From CAZNLL01 sp964573885 (GTDB lineage Bacteria; Desulfobacterota; DSM-4660; Desulfatiglandales; Desulfatiglandaceae), in assembly GCA_964573885.1 (NCBI GenBank), contig CAZNLL010000032.1, forward strand, positions 1 to 29,162: a DNA stretch of 29,162 nt, read 5' to 3'. Positions 15,833 to 25,600 of the stretch are shown one piece after another. The notes beneath the pieces were generated by a model that saw nothing but the letters and a program-made list of their open reading frames with translations, was not told the origin of the DNA and searched no databases. How positions within the stretch are numbered: position 1 is the first letter of the stretch; the number at the start of each line of letters is the position of its first letter. Both the position numbers and the translations under genes were made by a program.

Positions 15833-18800
15833 GTGACAGGGGTAGTGCGTTATATCCTACCGAGGATCCCTTTCCTGGCAGCGGTTATTACCGCCTGCCT
15901 GTGGCTCATCCTGTGTGGGCCAGGGGAGACGTCCGCCCTGAGCCCCCCTCCGGGCACCCCTGTCGTGAACCGGGCCGTGGCCCAGTATGCGGATGCCAAC
16001 GGCAACCCCCTGCCTGAGGTCAGTGCGGAGGTGGAGACCCCTCTTTCGGGAGGCCCGGTCCTGGGCATCCAGAAGCTGGAAAGCTCCGACCCGGTGGCCA
16101 TGGGAGCCCTCCTTACCTATACCATCCTTTATGAGAACATGGGCAACGCCCCGGCCACCGCGGCCACGGTCACGGACACCCTGTCCGGGTACGTGGTATT
16201 CCAGAGCGCTTCGGCCGGGGGCGTGTACACGCCCGGTCCTCCGGGAGGGGGCACGGTCACCTGGGATCTGGGGACCCTTGCCGCGGATGAAACCGGGGAA
16301 CTCACCGTGGAGGTGAGGGTCAAAACCCCGGCGGATTTTCCCCCGGGTGATCCTGATGTCATAGAGGACGGGACCCTGATCCGGAACACGGCCACCATCA
16401 ATTCCAACGAAGGCCCTGCCACGAAAACCATTGTCACCACCGTGGGAGAGGCCCCCAACCTGGAGATCACCAAGTCCGGGTCCCCGGAAATCATAGCACC
16501 CGGGGGCATCATCACCTATACCCTGGCTTACCAGAATATCGGGAATCAGCCCGCCACGGCCGTGACCATCAGAGATGATCTCCCTGCAGGGACCGCTTAT
16601 GTACCGGGGTCCCTTACCGGGCCCGGCACCATCAATGGAAGGAGCCTGACCTGGGAACTGGGGACCATTGCACCCGGTGCAAGGGGAGAGGTCAGTTTTC
16701 AGGTTCAAACCACCTCCCTTGCGGAGGAGGGAGATGTCTTCCGAAACGTTTACACCATCCTCAGCCGCGAGCAGGGGGTCATCCCCTCCAACGAGGCGAT
16801 CACCTATGTCACCAACCGGGCCTCCCTCTCCCTCACCAAAGAGGATGACCCGGACCCGGTTCGGGCAGGCCTTGACATTACCTATACCCTCCGAATCACC
16901 AATGACGGCCCCGTCCCGGTGAGAGGCATTCTCATCCAGGATGCCATACCGGATCATACGACCTTTGTCAGCGCCGACCAGGGTGGAACCTTCACAGGCA
17001 GCGAGGTCCTCTGGGACCTGGGGACCCTGGATTCCGGGGCCAAGGCCGTCCTCCACCTGGTGGTGGCGGTGGATCCGGAAACACCGGACGGAGAGGTCAT
17101 CCAAAACAGGGCGACCGTGACCTCCAATGACGTCCCCCCTCTTGAGGCCACGGCCGCCACAACCGTTACCGCCAGGACCCCCGGGGTCGTCCAGTTCCTT
17201 GACGCTTCCGGAAATTCCACCAATATATACAATATCGGGGATCCCATCTGCATCCAGGTGACAGATCCCGATCAAAACCAAAATCCTGCACTGAGGGAGA
17301 CCGTCACCGTACTCCTGGAACATTCCGAGAGCGGTGACCAGGAGACGGTTACCCTTACAGAGACCGGGCCTGACACGGGCGTATTTCAGGGCTGCATTCC
17401 CACCGCCGGGGATCCCTCGTCCCCCCAGGACGGGGTCCTCACCGTAACACCCGACACACCCATTACCGTCACCTATAGGGATCCCCTTGATCCCCGACCC
17501 GTGTCCCAGGCCGTGGCCCTCATCGACCCTTACGGCGTGGTCTTTGATGCGGTCACCGGTGATCTTGTGGCCGGGGCCGTGGTGACCCTATACCTCGAAT
17601 CCGGGGCCCGGGCCAGTACCCACCCCCTGTGGCCCCCGGGAGAACCCGACACGGTCACCACCGGGGCGGACGGGGCCTTTGCCTTCCCCCGGGTCCCCGC
17701 CGGAAGATTCTATTTTACCGTTGCCCCGGGCGGTGACTACACCTTTCCCTCCGTGGTCCCTGATGCCGAGCTGCCCCCCGGCTTTGTCATCGCCACGGGA
17801 TCCAGGGGAGAGGTCTTTGAGCTGACCGTGGGCATGGCCCCCTTGAATCTGGACGTGCCTGTGGACCCGCCGGGAGGCACCCTTACGGTCAACAAGACCG
17901 CCAACAAGCCCATCGCCGCGGTGGGAGACATGGTCACCTATGGCATCACCGTCACCAATGAGGCCGCCTCCCCGGTCACCGCCGTCAAGATTTTCGATAC
18001 CATGCCCCACGGCATTGAATATCTCCAGGGGTCCACCAAAATCAACGGCACCCCAGGCCCGGACCCTGAGCCGGCCGGGAAGAGGACCCTGATCTGGACC
18101 TTGGGCACGCTTGCCGGCGGGGATAGCCTGGAGCTTACCTACCGCGCCGTGGTGGGGCCGGACAGCCCCAAAGGGGACGGGAAAAACAGTGTCTACGCCC
18201 AGGGAACCACCGTTGGGAAGACCACCACCTCCAACACGGCCCGGTTCAAGATCAAGATCACGGGCGGGGTATTTACCACCAAGGGCACCATCCTGGGCAA
18301 GGTCTTCCTGGACAGGGACGGGAACCGGGTCCAGGAGGACAAGAAAGGGGCCAGGGAACCCGGCATTCCGGGTGTGGTGCTGTATCTCGAGGACGGGACC
18401 CGGGTGGAAACGGATGAGCACGGAAAGTACTCGGTTTACGGCATCCGGGCCGGGACCCATGTCTTAAGACTTGATGAGACCACCCTTCCCGAGGGCCTTG
18501 AACCGGCCCCGGTCTCAAACCGATTCATGGGCACGGGTTCCTCCCAGTTTGTGGATATGCCCCAGGGGGGTCTCTTCAAGGCCAACTTTGCCGTGAGGCC
18601 CAACACCGCACCCCGGACAATCCAAACCATTCAGGTCTCCTCCCACGAAAAGGACCATCTTGATTACGCCGAACAAACCGCCCACATCCTGGAAAGCCAT
18701 GGCCATGATCAGGTCAGGGTGGAGGAACTGGAAAAATACTATGTGGTGAAGGTGGGGAAATTTGAAAACAAGCAAGAGGCCGAAGCGGCCCTCAAGGCCA

Positions 18801-21800
18801 TCAAGAAACTCTATCCCTCCAGCTTTATCCGCGAGACCCGGGACGGATCCGCCCTGGAGCGCCGGACCGTGTATTCCTCTAAGGATAAAAAAGGCCGCGA
18901 GGGCTCCCAGAGGAGGCAGGCTCCGGTAACCCGGCAAGGGAAAGCCTCCACCCGGGTCAAGGTGGAAGCCCCACCCCTGGAAGAGCAGATCCTCAAGATG
19001 AACCGGGACCTGGCCTTTTTGAATCCCCGTGAGGGCCATATTACCTCCGAGAGCCATATCAATGTCCTTTTAAAGGCCCCCCTCGACGCAGAGCCCACCC
19101 TCTGGGTCAACGAGCGCCCGGTCAATGGGGACCGAATCGGCAGAAAGGTGATCAACCGCAAGGGCCGGGTGGTGATTTATGAATTCGTCAGCGTGGGGCT
19201 CCTCCCGGGAGAGATCAATATTCTCCGGGCCCAGGTCAAGGACCCCTTTGGCAATGTGCGGGGCACCAAGGAGATCAAGGTCTTGACCGTGGGGGCCCCG
19301 GCAGAGATCGTGTTCACCCCGGAAAGGATCAAGATACCGGCCGACGGGAAGTCCACAGCCCTTCTTTCCCTTTCCATTCGCGACAAACAAGGCAGGCCCG
19401 TCTCCTCCCTGGACGAGGTGACTGTGACGGTCACCCGCGGGGAAATCTTCAACCCCGATAATGACCCCGCCACGGCCGGCCTTCAGATTCCCTGCACTCA
19501 AGGGGTGGCCGAGTGCCGGGTCAAGGCCCCCTATGAGACCGGTGAGGCGGAGCTGACGGTCATGGCCGACGGTATAGAAGCTTCGGCCCCCATTTTCTTT
19601 GCCCCCCACCTTCGGGATATGCTGGTGGTGGGCTACGGAGAAATCACCCTCGGCCACGGAAAGGCCAAGGGGGAGTATGATTACCTCAAAAAGGACAAGT
19701 CCTTTGATGACGGGTTTTATGCGAACGGAAAGGGGGCCGCATTTGTCAAGGGCCGGGTGTACAAGGATATCCTGCTCACTGCGGCCTTTGATTCGGAAAA
19801 GGAGGAAGAGGAGGATTTCTTCAGGACCCGGGACACGGATCCGGAGGCGGAAGAGCGCTATCCCATTTACGGGGACGAGAGCCGGGTGGGATATGACGCC
19901 CTCTCCCGGGAAAAGCTCTATGTCCGTTTGGACAAGAACAAGTCCTTTCTCATGTACGGCGACTACGACACGGACCTGGACGACACCACCCTGTCCGCAT
20001 ACATGCGGACCTTCACCGGCCTCAAATGGGATGTAAACACAGACAGGCTCAAATTGAAGTCCTTTGCCAGCCGCACGGATCAGACCCAGGTGGTGGATGC
20101 CCTTCGCGGCAAGGGCACCTCCGGGTACTATTACCTCAGCCAGAGACCCATGGTGGAAGGGAGCGAAACCGTGGTCCTGGAGACCCGGGACCGTTACCGG
20201 CCCGAGCACGTCCTCAAGAGGGAACAGATGACCCGGTGGAGCGATTATTTCATTGATTACGACATGGCAGGCATCCTGTTCAAGGCCCCGGTCCCCAGCC
20301 ACGACATGGGCTTCAATCCCGTGTACGTCATCGTGAGCTATGAGACGGAGGGAACCGGGGAGAAATATTACAACTACGGCGGCCGGGGCGCGGTGAAGCT
20401 CACCGACTGGCTGGAAATCGGCGCCACGGGGATCACCGAGGAAAAGGAGGCGGACAATTATCACCTCTGGGGAACGGACATCACCTTTTCCCTGCCCTAC
20501 AAGACCACCCTCAGGGGGGAATGGGCCAGGACGGAATCCCTCTTTGACATCAACGGGATCTACACGCCCAAGGAAGGACACGGGTGGTCCCTGGAGCTGG
20601 AAGGCCGACCCCTGGACCGGCTCTCCTTCTCGGCCTACTATCGCTCCACCAGTGATTATTTCAGCAACCTCTCGGCCTTTGATGCCATGCGCGGCGCAGA
20701 GCGATACGGGCTGGACGCCCGGTGTGAGCTTACCCCTACCACCGCCCTTCGGGCCGAGTACTTTGATGAAGAAGACGAGCTCAACGACGGTCATTACCGC
20801 CGGGCCCTCCTGGGCGTGGAAAAACAATTTAGACCCTTTAAGGGCATTTTTGAGCTCTCCCACGAATCGTCCAATGACCGCTACATCCCCCCCAATATCT
20901 CCACCACCAGAGAGCCCTTTGACATCAGTGAAGAGACCCCGCCCGACGACCTCCTGGCGGCCAGGGTGGGTGTTGAGACCCAGATTACGCCGGAAATATC
21001 CATCCTGGTGGCCCACAAGCAGGACATCCGCCACAACCGCCACAACCTGAGCGAGGCGGGTTTTTATTACCAGTTTGATGAGGTGAGTCGTCTCTATGTG
21101 CGGGACGAGTACGCCAATTACGAAGATCGCAAAGAAAACCGCATCGTCATGGGTACCGAATCCGAGGTGGCCAAAAACACGGTGGCCTTCAATGAATACA
21201 GACTGGGAGGGGGTATCGGCGGGGACGAAAACCAGATGGCCATGGGCGTCCGCAACAGGTTCATGGTGGCCGAGGGCATTACCGGCGATATTACCATTGA
21301 AAACCTAAGGACCCTTGAAGGGCGGCAGAGGCGGGATCAACGGGACAGCTTTGCCGTATCCACGGGCCTGGAGTACCTTCCCAGTGAGACCATGAAATGG
21401 ACCAGCCGCCTGGAATACAGAAAAGAGGAGACGGACCCCACCATCCATTCCTACCTGGCGGAAATCGGCCTGGCCTATCAATTGAATACCAATCACGCCC
21501 TCATGCTCAAGGAGCGCTACTACCGCGATGACCAGGGGGGGAGTCCAGGGGGCAAGTACGTGACATCCAGAACCATGCTGGGGCTGGCCTACCGCCCGGT
21601 CAAATATGACCGGTTCAACGGCCTGGCCAAGTTCGAATTCAAAAACGAAGAAGATACCCTTCAGACGCCCAATTATGATACACAGTCCTACATCGGGTCC
21701 CTTGAAGGGGTCTACCAGGCCACGAGCCGGACCCAGCTCATCGGCAAGTATGCCGGTAAGTTCGAAAAGGACGGGGGTCTTCACGCTTACACGGATCTCG

Positions 21801-22075
21801 TGTCCGCACGAATCCTGCACGACCTGACGGATAGGTTTGACGTGGGCGCCGAATACCGTATCCTGAAGAGTCACCGGGTCGGCAGCCTCCTGCACGGAGG
21901 CTCGGTGGAGATGGGGACCCGGCTGGTCAAGAACCTGTGGCTCTCCGTGGGATATTGTTTTGACGAATTTGACTCAGACCTCACCGGTGACGACTACCAG
22001 GGAAGAGGGCCTTTTGTAAGGCTTCGCTTCAAGTTTGACGAGAACACTTTGGGGCGGATATTCGGGAGAGATTAG
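15833..22075 (+). CDS. Giant DUF11/Cna-B/SPOR-like/Big_1 protein with C-terminal outer-membrane beta-barrel, cassette gene 4
   Basis: A 2080-residue protein with GTG start. Reading from the N-terminus: signal peptide about 1-35; the N-terminal strand motif shared with gene 3; three DUF11 domains at about 76-190, 210-325 and 333-445; the TETGPDTGVFQG module at about 450-565 shared with gene 1; a Cna-B/carboxypeptidase-regulatory-like domain at about 566-680; a fourth DUF11 at about 681-805; an SdrD-B-like domain (GKVFLDRDGNRVQE) at about 817-920; a SPOR-like segment (YYVVKVGKFENKQEAEAAL) near 970-1000; a basic linker; an Ig-like domain at about 1048-1155; a Big_1-like domain (IPADGKSTALLSLSIRD) at about 1156-1263; and from about 1264 to the end alternating-residue strands of an outer-membrane barrel, the last being GPFVRLRFKF, followed by 12 residues. 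It probably anchors or displays the cassette products. The barrel family is not identified. Confidence 0.8.
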   Translation: MTGVVRYILPRIPFLAAVITACLWLILCGPGETSALSPPPGTPVVNRAVAQYADANGNPLPEVSAEVETPLSGGPVLGIQKLESSDPVAMGALLTYTILYENMGNAPATAATVTDTLSGYVVFQSASAGGVYTPGPPGGGTVTWDLGTLAADETGELTVEVRVKTPADFPPGDPDVIEDGTLIRNTATINSNEGPATKTIVTTVGEAPNLEITKSGSPEIIAPGGIITYTLAYQNIGNQPATAVTIRDDLPAGTAYVPGSLTGPGTINGRSLTWELGTIAPGARGEVSFQVQTTSLAEEGDVFRNVYTILSREQGVIPSNEAITYVTNRASLSLTKEDDPDPVRAGLDITYTLRITNDGPVPVRGILIQDAIPDHTTFVSADQGGTFTGSEVLWDLGTLDSGAKAVLHLVVAVDPETPDGEVIQNRATVTSNDVPPLEATAATTVTARTPGVVQFLDASGNSTNIYNIGDPICIQVTDPDQNQNPALRETVTVLLEHSESGDQETVTLTETGPDTGVFQGCIPTAGDPSSPQDGVLTVTPDTPITVTYRDPLDPRPVSQAVALIDPYGVVFDAVTGDLVAGAVVTLYLESGARASTHPLWPPGEPDTVTTGADGAFAFPRVPAGRFYFTVAPGGDYTFPSVVPDAELPPGFVIATGSRGEVFELTVGMAPLNLDVPVDPPGGTLTVNKTANKPIAAVGDMVTYGITVTNEAASPVTAVKIFDTMPHGIEYLQGSTKINGTPGPDPEPAGKRTLIWTLGTLAGGDSLELTYRAVVGPDSPKGDGKNSVYAQGTTVGKTTTSNTARFKIKITGGVFTTKGTILGKVFLDRDGNRVQEDKKGAREPGIPGVVLYLEDGTRVETDEHGKYSVYGIRAGTHVLRLDETTLPEGLEPAPVSNRFMGTGSSQFVDMPQGGLFKANFAVRPNTAPRTIQTIQVSSHEKDHLDYAEQTAHILESHGHDQVRVEELEKYYVVKVGKFENKQEAEAALKAIKKLYPSSFIRETRDGSALERRTVYSSKDKKGREGSQRRQAPVTRQGKASTRVKVEAPPLEEQILKMNRDLAFLNPREGHITSESHINVLLKAPLDAEPTLWVNERPVNGDRIGRKVINRKGRVVIYEFVSVGLLPGEINILRAQVKDPFGNVRGTKEIKVLTVGAPAEIVFTPERIKIPADGKSTALLSLSIRDKQGRPVSSLDEVTVTVTRGEIFNPDNDPATAGLQIPCTQGVAECRVKAPYETGEAELTVMADGIEASAPIFFAPHLRDMLVVGYGEITLGHGKAKGEYDYLKKDKSFDDGFYANGKGAAFVKGRVYKDILLTAAFDSEKEEEEDFFRTRDTDPEAEERYPIYGDESRVGYDALSREKLYVRLDKNKSFLMYGDYDTDLDDTTLSAYMRTFTGLKWDVNTDRLKLKSFASRTDQTQVVDALRGKGTSGYYYLSQRPMVEGSETVVLETRDRYRPEHVLKREQMTRWSDYFIDYDMAGILFKAPVPSHDMGFNPVYVIVSYETEGTGEKYYNYGGRGAVKLTDWLEIGATGITEEKEADNYHLWGTDITFSLPYKTTLRGEWARTESLFDINGIYTPKEGHGWSLELEGRPLDRLSFSAYYRSTSDYFSNLSAFDAMRGAERYGLDARCELTPTTALRAEYFDEEDELNDGHYRRALLGVEKQFRPFKGIFELSHESSNDRYIPPNISTTREPFDISEETPPDDLLAARVGVETQITPEISILVAHKQDIRHNRHNLSEAGFYYQFDEVSRLYVRDEYANYEDRKENRIVMGTESEVAKNTVAFNEYRLGGGIGGDENQMAMGVRNRFMVAEGITGDITIENLRTLEGRQRRDQRDSFAVSTGLEYLPSETMKWTSRLEYRKEETDPTIHSYLAEIGLAYQLNTNHALMLKERYYRDDQGGSPGGKYVTSRTMLGLAYRPVKYDRFNGLAKFEFKNEEDTLQTPNYDTQSYIGSLEGVYQATSRTQLIGKYAGKFEKDGGLHAYTDLVSARILHDLTDRFDVGAEYRILKSHRVGSLLHGGSVEMGTRLVKNLWLSVGYCFDEFDSDLTGDDYQGRGPFVRLRFKFDENTLGRIFGRD

Positions 22076-22112
22076 ATTTCCGAAGGATGAGAATACACCA
22101 TGAGAGGTTTTG

Positions 22113-22217
22113 ATGGGTGAAAACTGCCGGTACAAGAAGGGGTTTCTTTTCATGGTGGCGGGGTTCGTGATTACGGCCCTGGTGAGATTACTCATCGGCG
22201 AGGCGCATCGGTTGTAG
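22113..22217 (+). CDS. Candidate 34-residue single-span membrane protein
   Basis: An ATG at 22113 preceded by GAGAGG with 5 bases spacing opens a 34-codon frame ending TAG at 22215-22217. The product has a short basic N-terminus (CRYKK) and one hydrophobic helix (about residues 11-28), then a short EAHRL tail. The arrangement is typical of small inner-membrane proteins. It lies 37 bases after the giant cassette gene and before the terminator, so it would be the last gene of that transcript. No homologue is recognised, and only coding statistics or expression would confirm it. Confidence 0.45.
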   Translation: MGENCRYKKGFLFMVAGFVITALVRLLIGEAHRL

Positions 22218-22232
22218 TAGGAGGGTCTTGGC

Positions 22233-22263
22233 GGGGCATGCCCGGCCGGGCATGCCCCTTTTT
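22233..22263 (+). terminator. 26-bp perfect palindrome terminator closing the DUF11 cassette
   Basis: GGGGCATGCCCGG (22233-22245) is followed immediately by its exact complement (22246-22258), then TTTTT at 22259-22263. The GC-rich stem with T tract is an intrinsic terminator on the plus strand. On the minus strand there is no T tract after the stem, so it would not stop the His-rich transcript equally well. Confidence 0.8.
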
Positions 22264-22287
22264 CGGGGAGACAAGAAGGCTGAACCA

Positions 22288-22548
22288 TCAATGGGGATGG
22301 TCGTGCACCTCTTGATCATGACCGGGGTGGTCGTGATCGTGAGGCCCGTGTGCCTCCCTGTGCTCATGATCATGGGTGTGGATCTCAGATCCGTGATCAT
22401 GCTCATGCTTGTGCTGGTGCAGGTGGTCGTGGGTGTGCACGTGGGAATGTCCATGGGTATGCACCGTGTCCCCGTGAACATGCTCGTGGGTATGGGTGTG
22501 GGTGTGCTCGTGGGCGTGCACATGTTCGTGTTCGTGATTTCCTTCCAT
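22288..22548 (-). CDS. Histidine-rich metal-binding protein
   Basis: An 86-residue protein in which 35 residues are histidine, nearly all in alternating His-x-His runs with Glu, Asp, Thr and Val between. The start at 22548 is chosen over an in-frame ATG at 22566 because AAGGAGG lies 7 bases before it. There is no signal peptide or membrane segment, so it is probably cytoplasmic. Such composition is known from nickel-storing Hpn-like proteins and from His-rich stretches of HypB, SlyD and zinc transporters, and it indicates binding of several Ni, Zn, Co or Cu ions; the metal cannot be read from the sequence. A near-consensus promoter and strong ribosome binding site predict high expression. Nickel storage is plausible because hypD and larE occur in the same window, though far away. 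Confidence 0.82.
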   Translation of the reverse strand: MEGNHEHEHVHAHEHTHTHTHEHVHGDTVHTHGHSHVHTHDHLHQHKHEHDHGSEIHTHDHEHREAHGPHDHDHPGHDQEVHDHPH

Positions 22549-22603
22549 AATAAAGCCTCCTTTCATAGGATTTAATGAGCCCTTCGTGGACCCGATAAAT
22601 ATT

Positions 22604-22632
22604 ATTATGGTCCCTTCACCCTATCCTGTCAA
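22604..22632 (-). promoter_or_regulatory. Strong sigma-70 promoter of the His-rich gene
   Basis: On the minus strand a perfect TTGACA (plus 22627-22632) and CATAAT (plus 22604-22609, one mismatch from consensus) are exactly 17 bases apart. The leader would be about 50 bases. The -10 lies in an AT-rich near-palindromic run (ATAAATATTATTAT) that could be a metal-regulator operator; this second point is speculative. Confidence 0.7.
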
Positions 22633-22694
22633 GTCCTCCACATTGCCAAATTTTTCTTGTGCCTACACCCTGCAATTATGAGAGAATGTTTTTT

Positions 22695-25600
22695 ATGAAA
22701 TGTCCTCACTGCCGATTTGAAAACCCTAAGGGCATGAATTTCTGTGGAAATTGCGGTCGCCTCCTGCCCGTTACCTGCCCTGCATGCGGCCATGGGAATC
22801 CGCGCGGTCTGGGTTTTTGTCGGGCCTGCGGCAAGGCCCTTGATCCCGAAGGGGCCCTTCCCGACTATGCCCAACGCACCCCCCGGGACTACACACCCCC
22901 CTTTCTGGTCGAAAAAGTGCTCAAACTCAGGAGCACCCTTTTGGGTGAAAGAAAAATTGTGACCGTCCTGTTTGCGGACGTGGCCGGATTTACCGGTATC
23001 GCAGAGAAGTTTGACCCTGAGGACATCCATGGCATCATGGACGGTTGTTTTGAGATTCTGGGCCAGGAGATCCACGGTGCGGGGGGAACCATAAACCAGT
23101 ATACCGGAGATGGGGTTATGGCCCTCTTCGGCGCCCCCATGGCCTATGAGGATCATGTATGGAGGAGTTGCCACGCCGCCCTGCAGGTGCAAAAACGCCT
23201 CAAGGATTATGCAAAAACCCTGTCAGAGCGGTATGGGATCTCCTTCAAAATGCGCATCGGTCTCAACAAGGGGCCGGTGGTTGTAGGGGCCATCGGGGAT
23301 AACCTCCGGTTGGATTATACGGCGGTAGGGGATACCACCAATCTGGCTGCCAGGCTTCAGGCGGCGGCACCCCCCGGAGGCGTTCTGGTTTCAGAGGCGG
23401 TCAAGGCGGAGGCCAGGGGCGGGTTCCGTTTTCAAGAGGTGGGGCTTTTGCCTTTAAAGGGAAAAAAGGAAAGGGTCCGGGCCTTTCTGCTTGTGGGAGA
23501 AACAGGAACCACCTCCTCTTACGAAAAAGGAAAGAGCAAAAGACTGCCCTTCGTGAACCGGGAAGGGGAACTCACCTTCTTAAAAAACGCCCTCCAAAAG
23601 GCCCTGGAGAACGGCCCCACCCGGGTGGTGGTCGTGGGCGAGGCCGGTATAGGGAAGACAAGGCTGGCCCAGGCCTTCCATCACTCCCTGCAGAGGGGGG
23701 CTGTGACCTGGCTCCAGGGACAATGCCGCCCTTTCGGCCGGGCCACGGCGCTTCACCCCCTGGTGTCCATGTTCAGGGTCTACTTCAATTTGAGCGATCA
23801 AGACAGGCTGGAGGAGGCCGGCCCCAAAATTCGTGAACGCCTTAAGGAAGAATCCCTTTACGCCCCCTTGGAACATATCCTCGATCTCTTTCACGAGATG
23901 AGGGAATCGGACAAAGGATCGGAGCTCCTTTTGGAGGGTAAAAAAAGGGATCTCTTCCGGGCCATCCGCAAACTCCTGGTCCTTTCATCACAGCGCCGCC
24001 CCCTCATATTCACCCTCGACGATATGCAATGGGCGGATGCCTCTACAAGGGAACTGGTAAACTTCCTGATCCACACCGATGACCGGGCTTCTATGCTTCT
24101 TCTCTGTCTCGGACGGACCCAAGAGGATGCCTGGTGTCCGGTTGAATCCTCCCATGTCCTTCCCCTGAAGCCCCTTTCCGAAAAACATGGACACGCCCTT
24201 TTCTCTTCGGCCCTGGGCACGGAGCGTTTGGATCCGCCCATTACCCGGCGGACCCTGGCCAAGGGCGGCGGCAACCCCCTCTTTTTGATTGAGATCGGCG
24301 AGATGCTGAAACACCAGGAGATGGTCGAGTGCGACGCCCTCAAGTGCACCCTCCGTTTTCCCGTGGAAGAGCTTGAAGTTCCCGATACCATTCACGGTGT
24401 GCTGGCGGCCCGGCTGGACGCCCTGCCCGAGCCCCAAAAACGGCTTGTTCAATTGGCCGCCATCATTGGCAGGCAATTCTCCCTGGATTTCCTGATCCCC
24501 CTGGCCGACCCTGAGAAAGGTCTTGACCAGGCCCTTGTGGCCCTTGAAGAGGAAGGGATCCTCCAAAAAGTCTCCCATGGCCAAGGGAGAAGATATTTTT
24601 TCCGCCACCAGTTGATGAGAGAGGTGGCCTATCGCAGCCTCCTTCGCCGGGACAGGAGGCGCTATCACCGTGTGGTGGGCGAGACAATGGAAGGGCTTTA
24701 CCAAAAGGATCTGGTCTCTCAGGCCCCGTTTCTCGCCTATCACTTCTATCACGCCCAGGACTGGGAAAAGGCCATGACCTATACCCTTGAAGGGGCACAC
24801 CAAGCCAGGCAGGCCTATGCCTGCCACGAGGCATTGACCTTTGTTGACCGGGCCCTGGACATCATTGCCAAAGACGGATCAAGACGGTTTCAGGGCAAGA
24901 CCCTGGAACTCTACAAATGGAAAGGGGGCATGCACTTCTGTCTGGGTCAGTTGGATATGGGCCGCAAGGCCTTCCAGAAAATGCACGCCGAGGCCAAGAG
25001 GCGGGGGGTCCATAAGGCCCGGGCGGAAGCCCTTTTCAGGCTGGGGTGGGTCTCCTTTTACAGACATCGACCCGGCACCGCCTTAAAATACCTTAACAAA
25101 TCCCTGGACATGAGTCAGGAGGGGACCATTGATGAAATCCATCTGAAGGCAACCAGTTTCAAGGGCTTTGTCTACGCGGTGCTGGGTGACCTCAAAAGGG
25201 CCAAGCCCCTTTTGACCCGGGCCCTGGATTTGAGCAAGGCCGCCGCCACCCTTGAAGGAAGGGCCTGGAGCCTGGCTTACATCATTCAGTATTACAACTG
25301 GAGCGGTGATTTTGATCAGGCCCTGGCCCTGAGTCAGGAATTGGAGGCGGTGAATGAAAGCCTTAGGAGCCCCCACTTTCACCTGGTCCTCCATTTTCGC
25401 CAGGGACTCATTTATGGGGCCCTTGGCCGGATGGAAGAGGCCAAAGAAACGCTCAAATCCGCCTTGGAACACCTGGAGGTGGGAGACGACAGGTTCTGGA
25501 GGCCCAGGCTCTTGAACACCCTTGGATGGGTCCATGCCGAAGCAGGCGATATCCATCAGGCCTTGTCCCTCAATCGGCAGTCTTTGGAGGAGGCATTGCG

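Noticed and set aside
14197..17323. Long minus-strand open frames opposite the DUF11 genes
   Set aside because: They are shadows of GC-rich, Gly/Thr/Val-rich coding sequence: no start signals, biased composition, and opposite well-supported secreted proteins.
19070..21043. 657-residue minus-strand frame opposite the barrel domain
   Set aside because: No ribosome binding site and no recognisable domain; the plus-strand frame is continuous through signal peptide, DUF11 and barrel.
15833..22075. Giant gene as two genes joined by frameshift or misassembly
   Set aside because: A single frame runs uninterrupted and the modules follow a sensible order ending in a barrel; no internal stop or strong internal start is seen at the SPOR or barrel boundaries.
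22233..22258. 26-bp palindrome as a recombination or attachment site
   Set aside because: No second copy, integrase or target duplication is present; the T tract and position fit a terminator.
22228..22575. Plus-strand 115-residue Val/Met-rich frame, and apparent DNA repeats opposite the His-rich gene
   Set aside because: It is the complement of alternating His codons (CAC/CAT); the low-complexity frame and repeated GTG/ATG follow from the protein on the other strand, which has the promoter and ribosome binding site.
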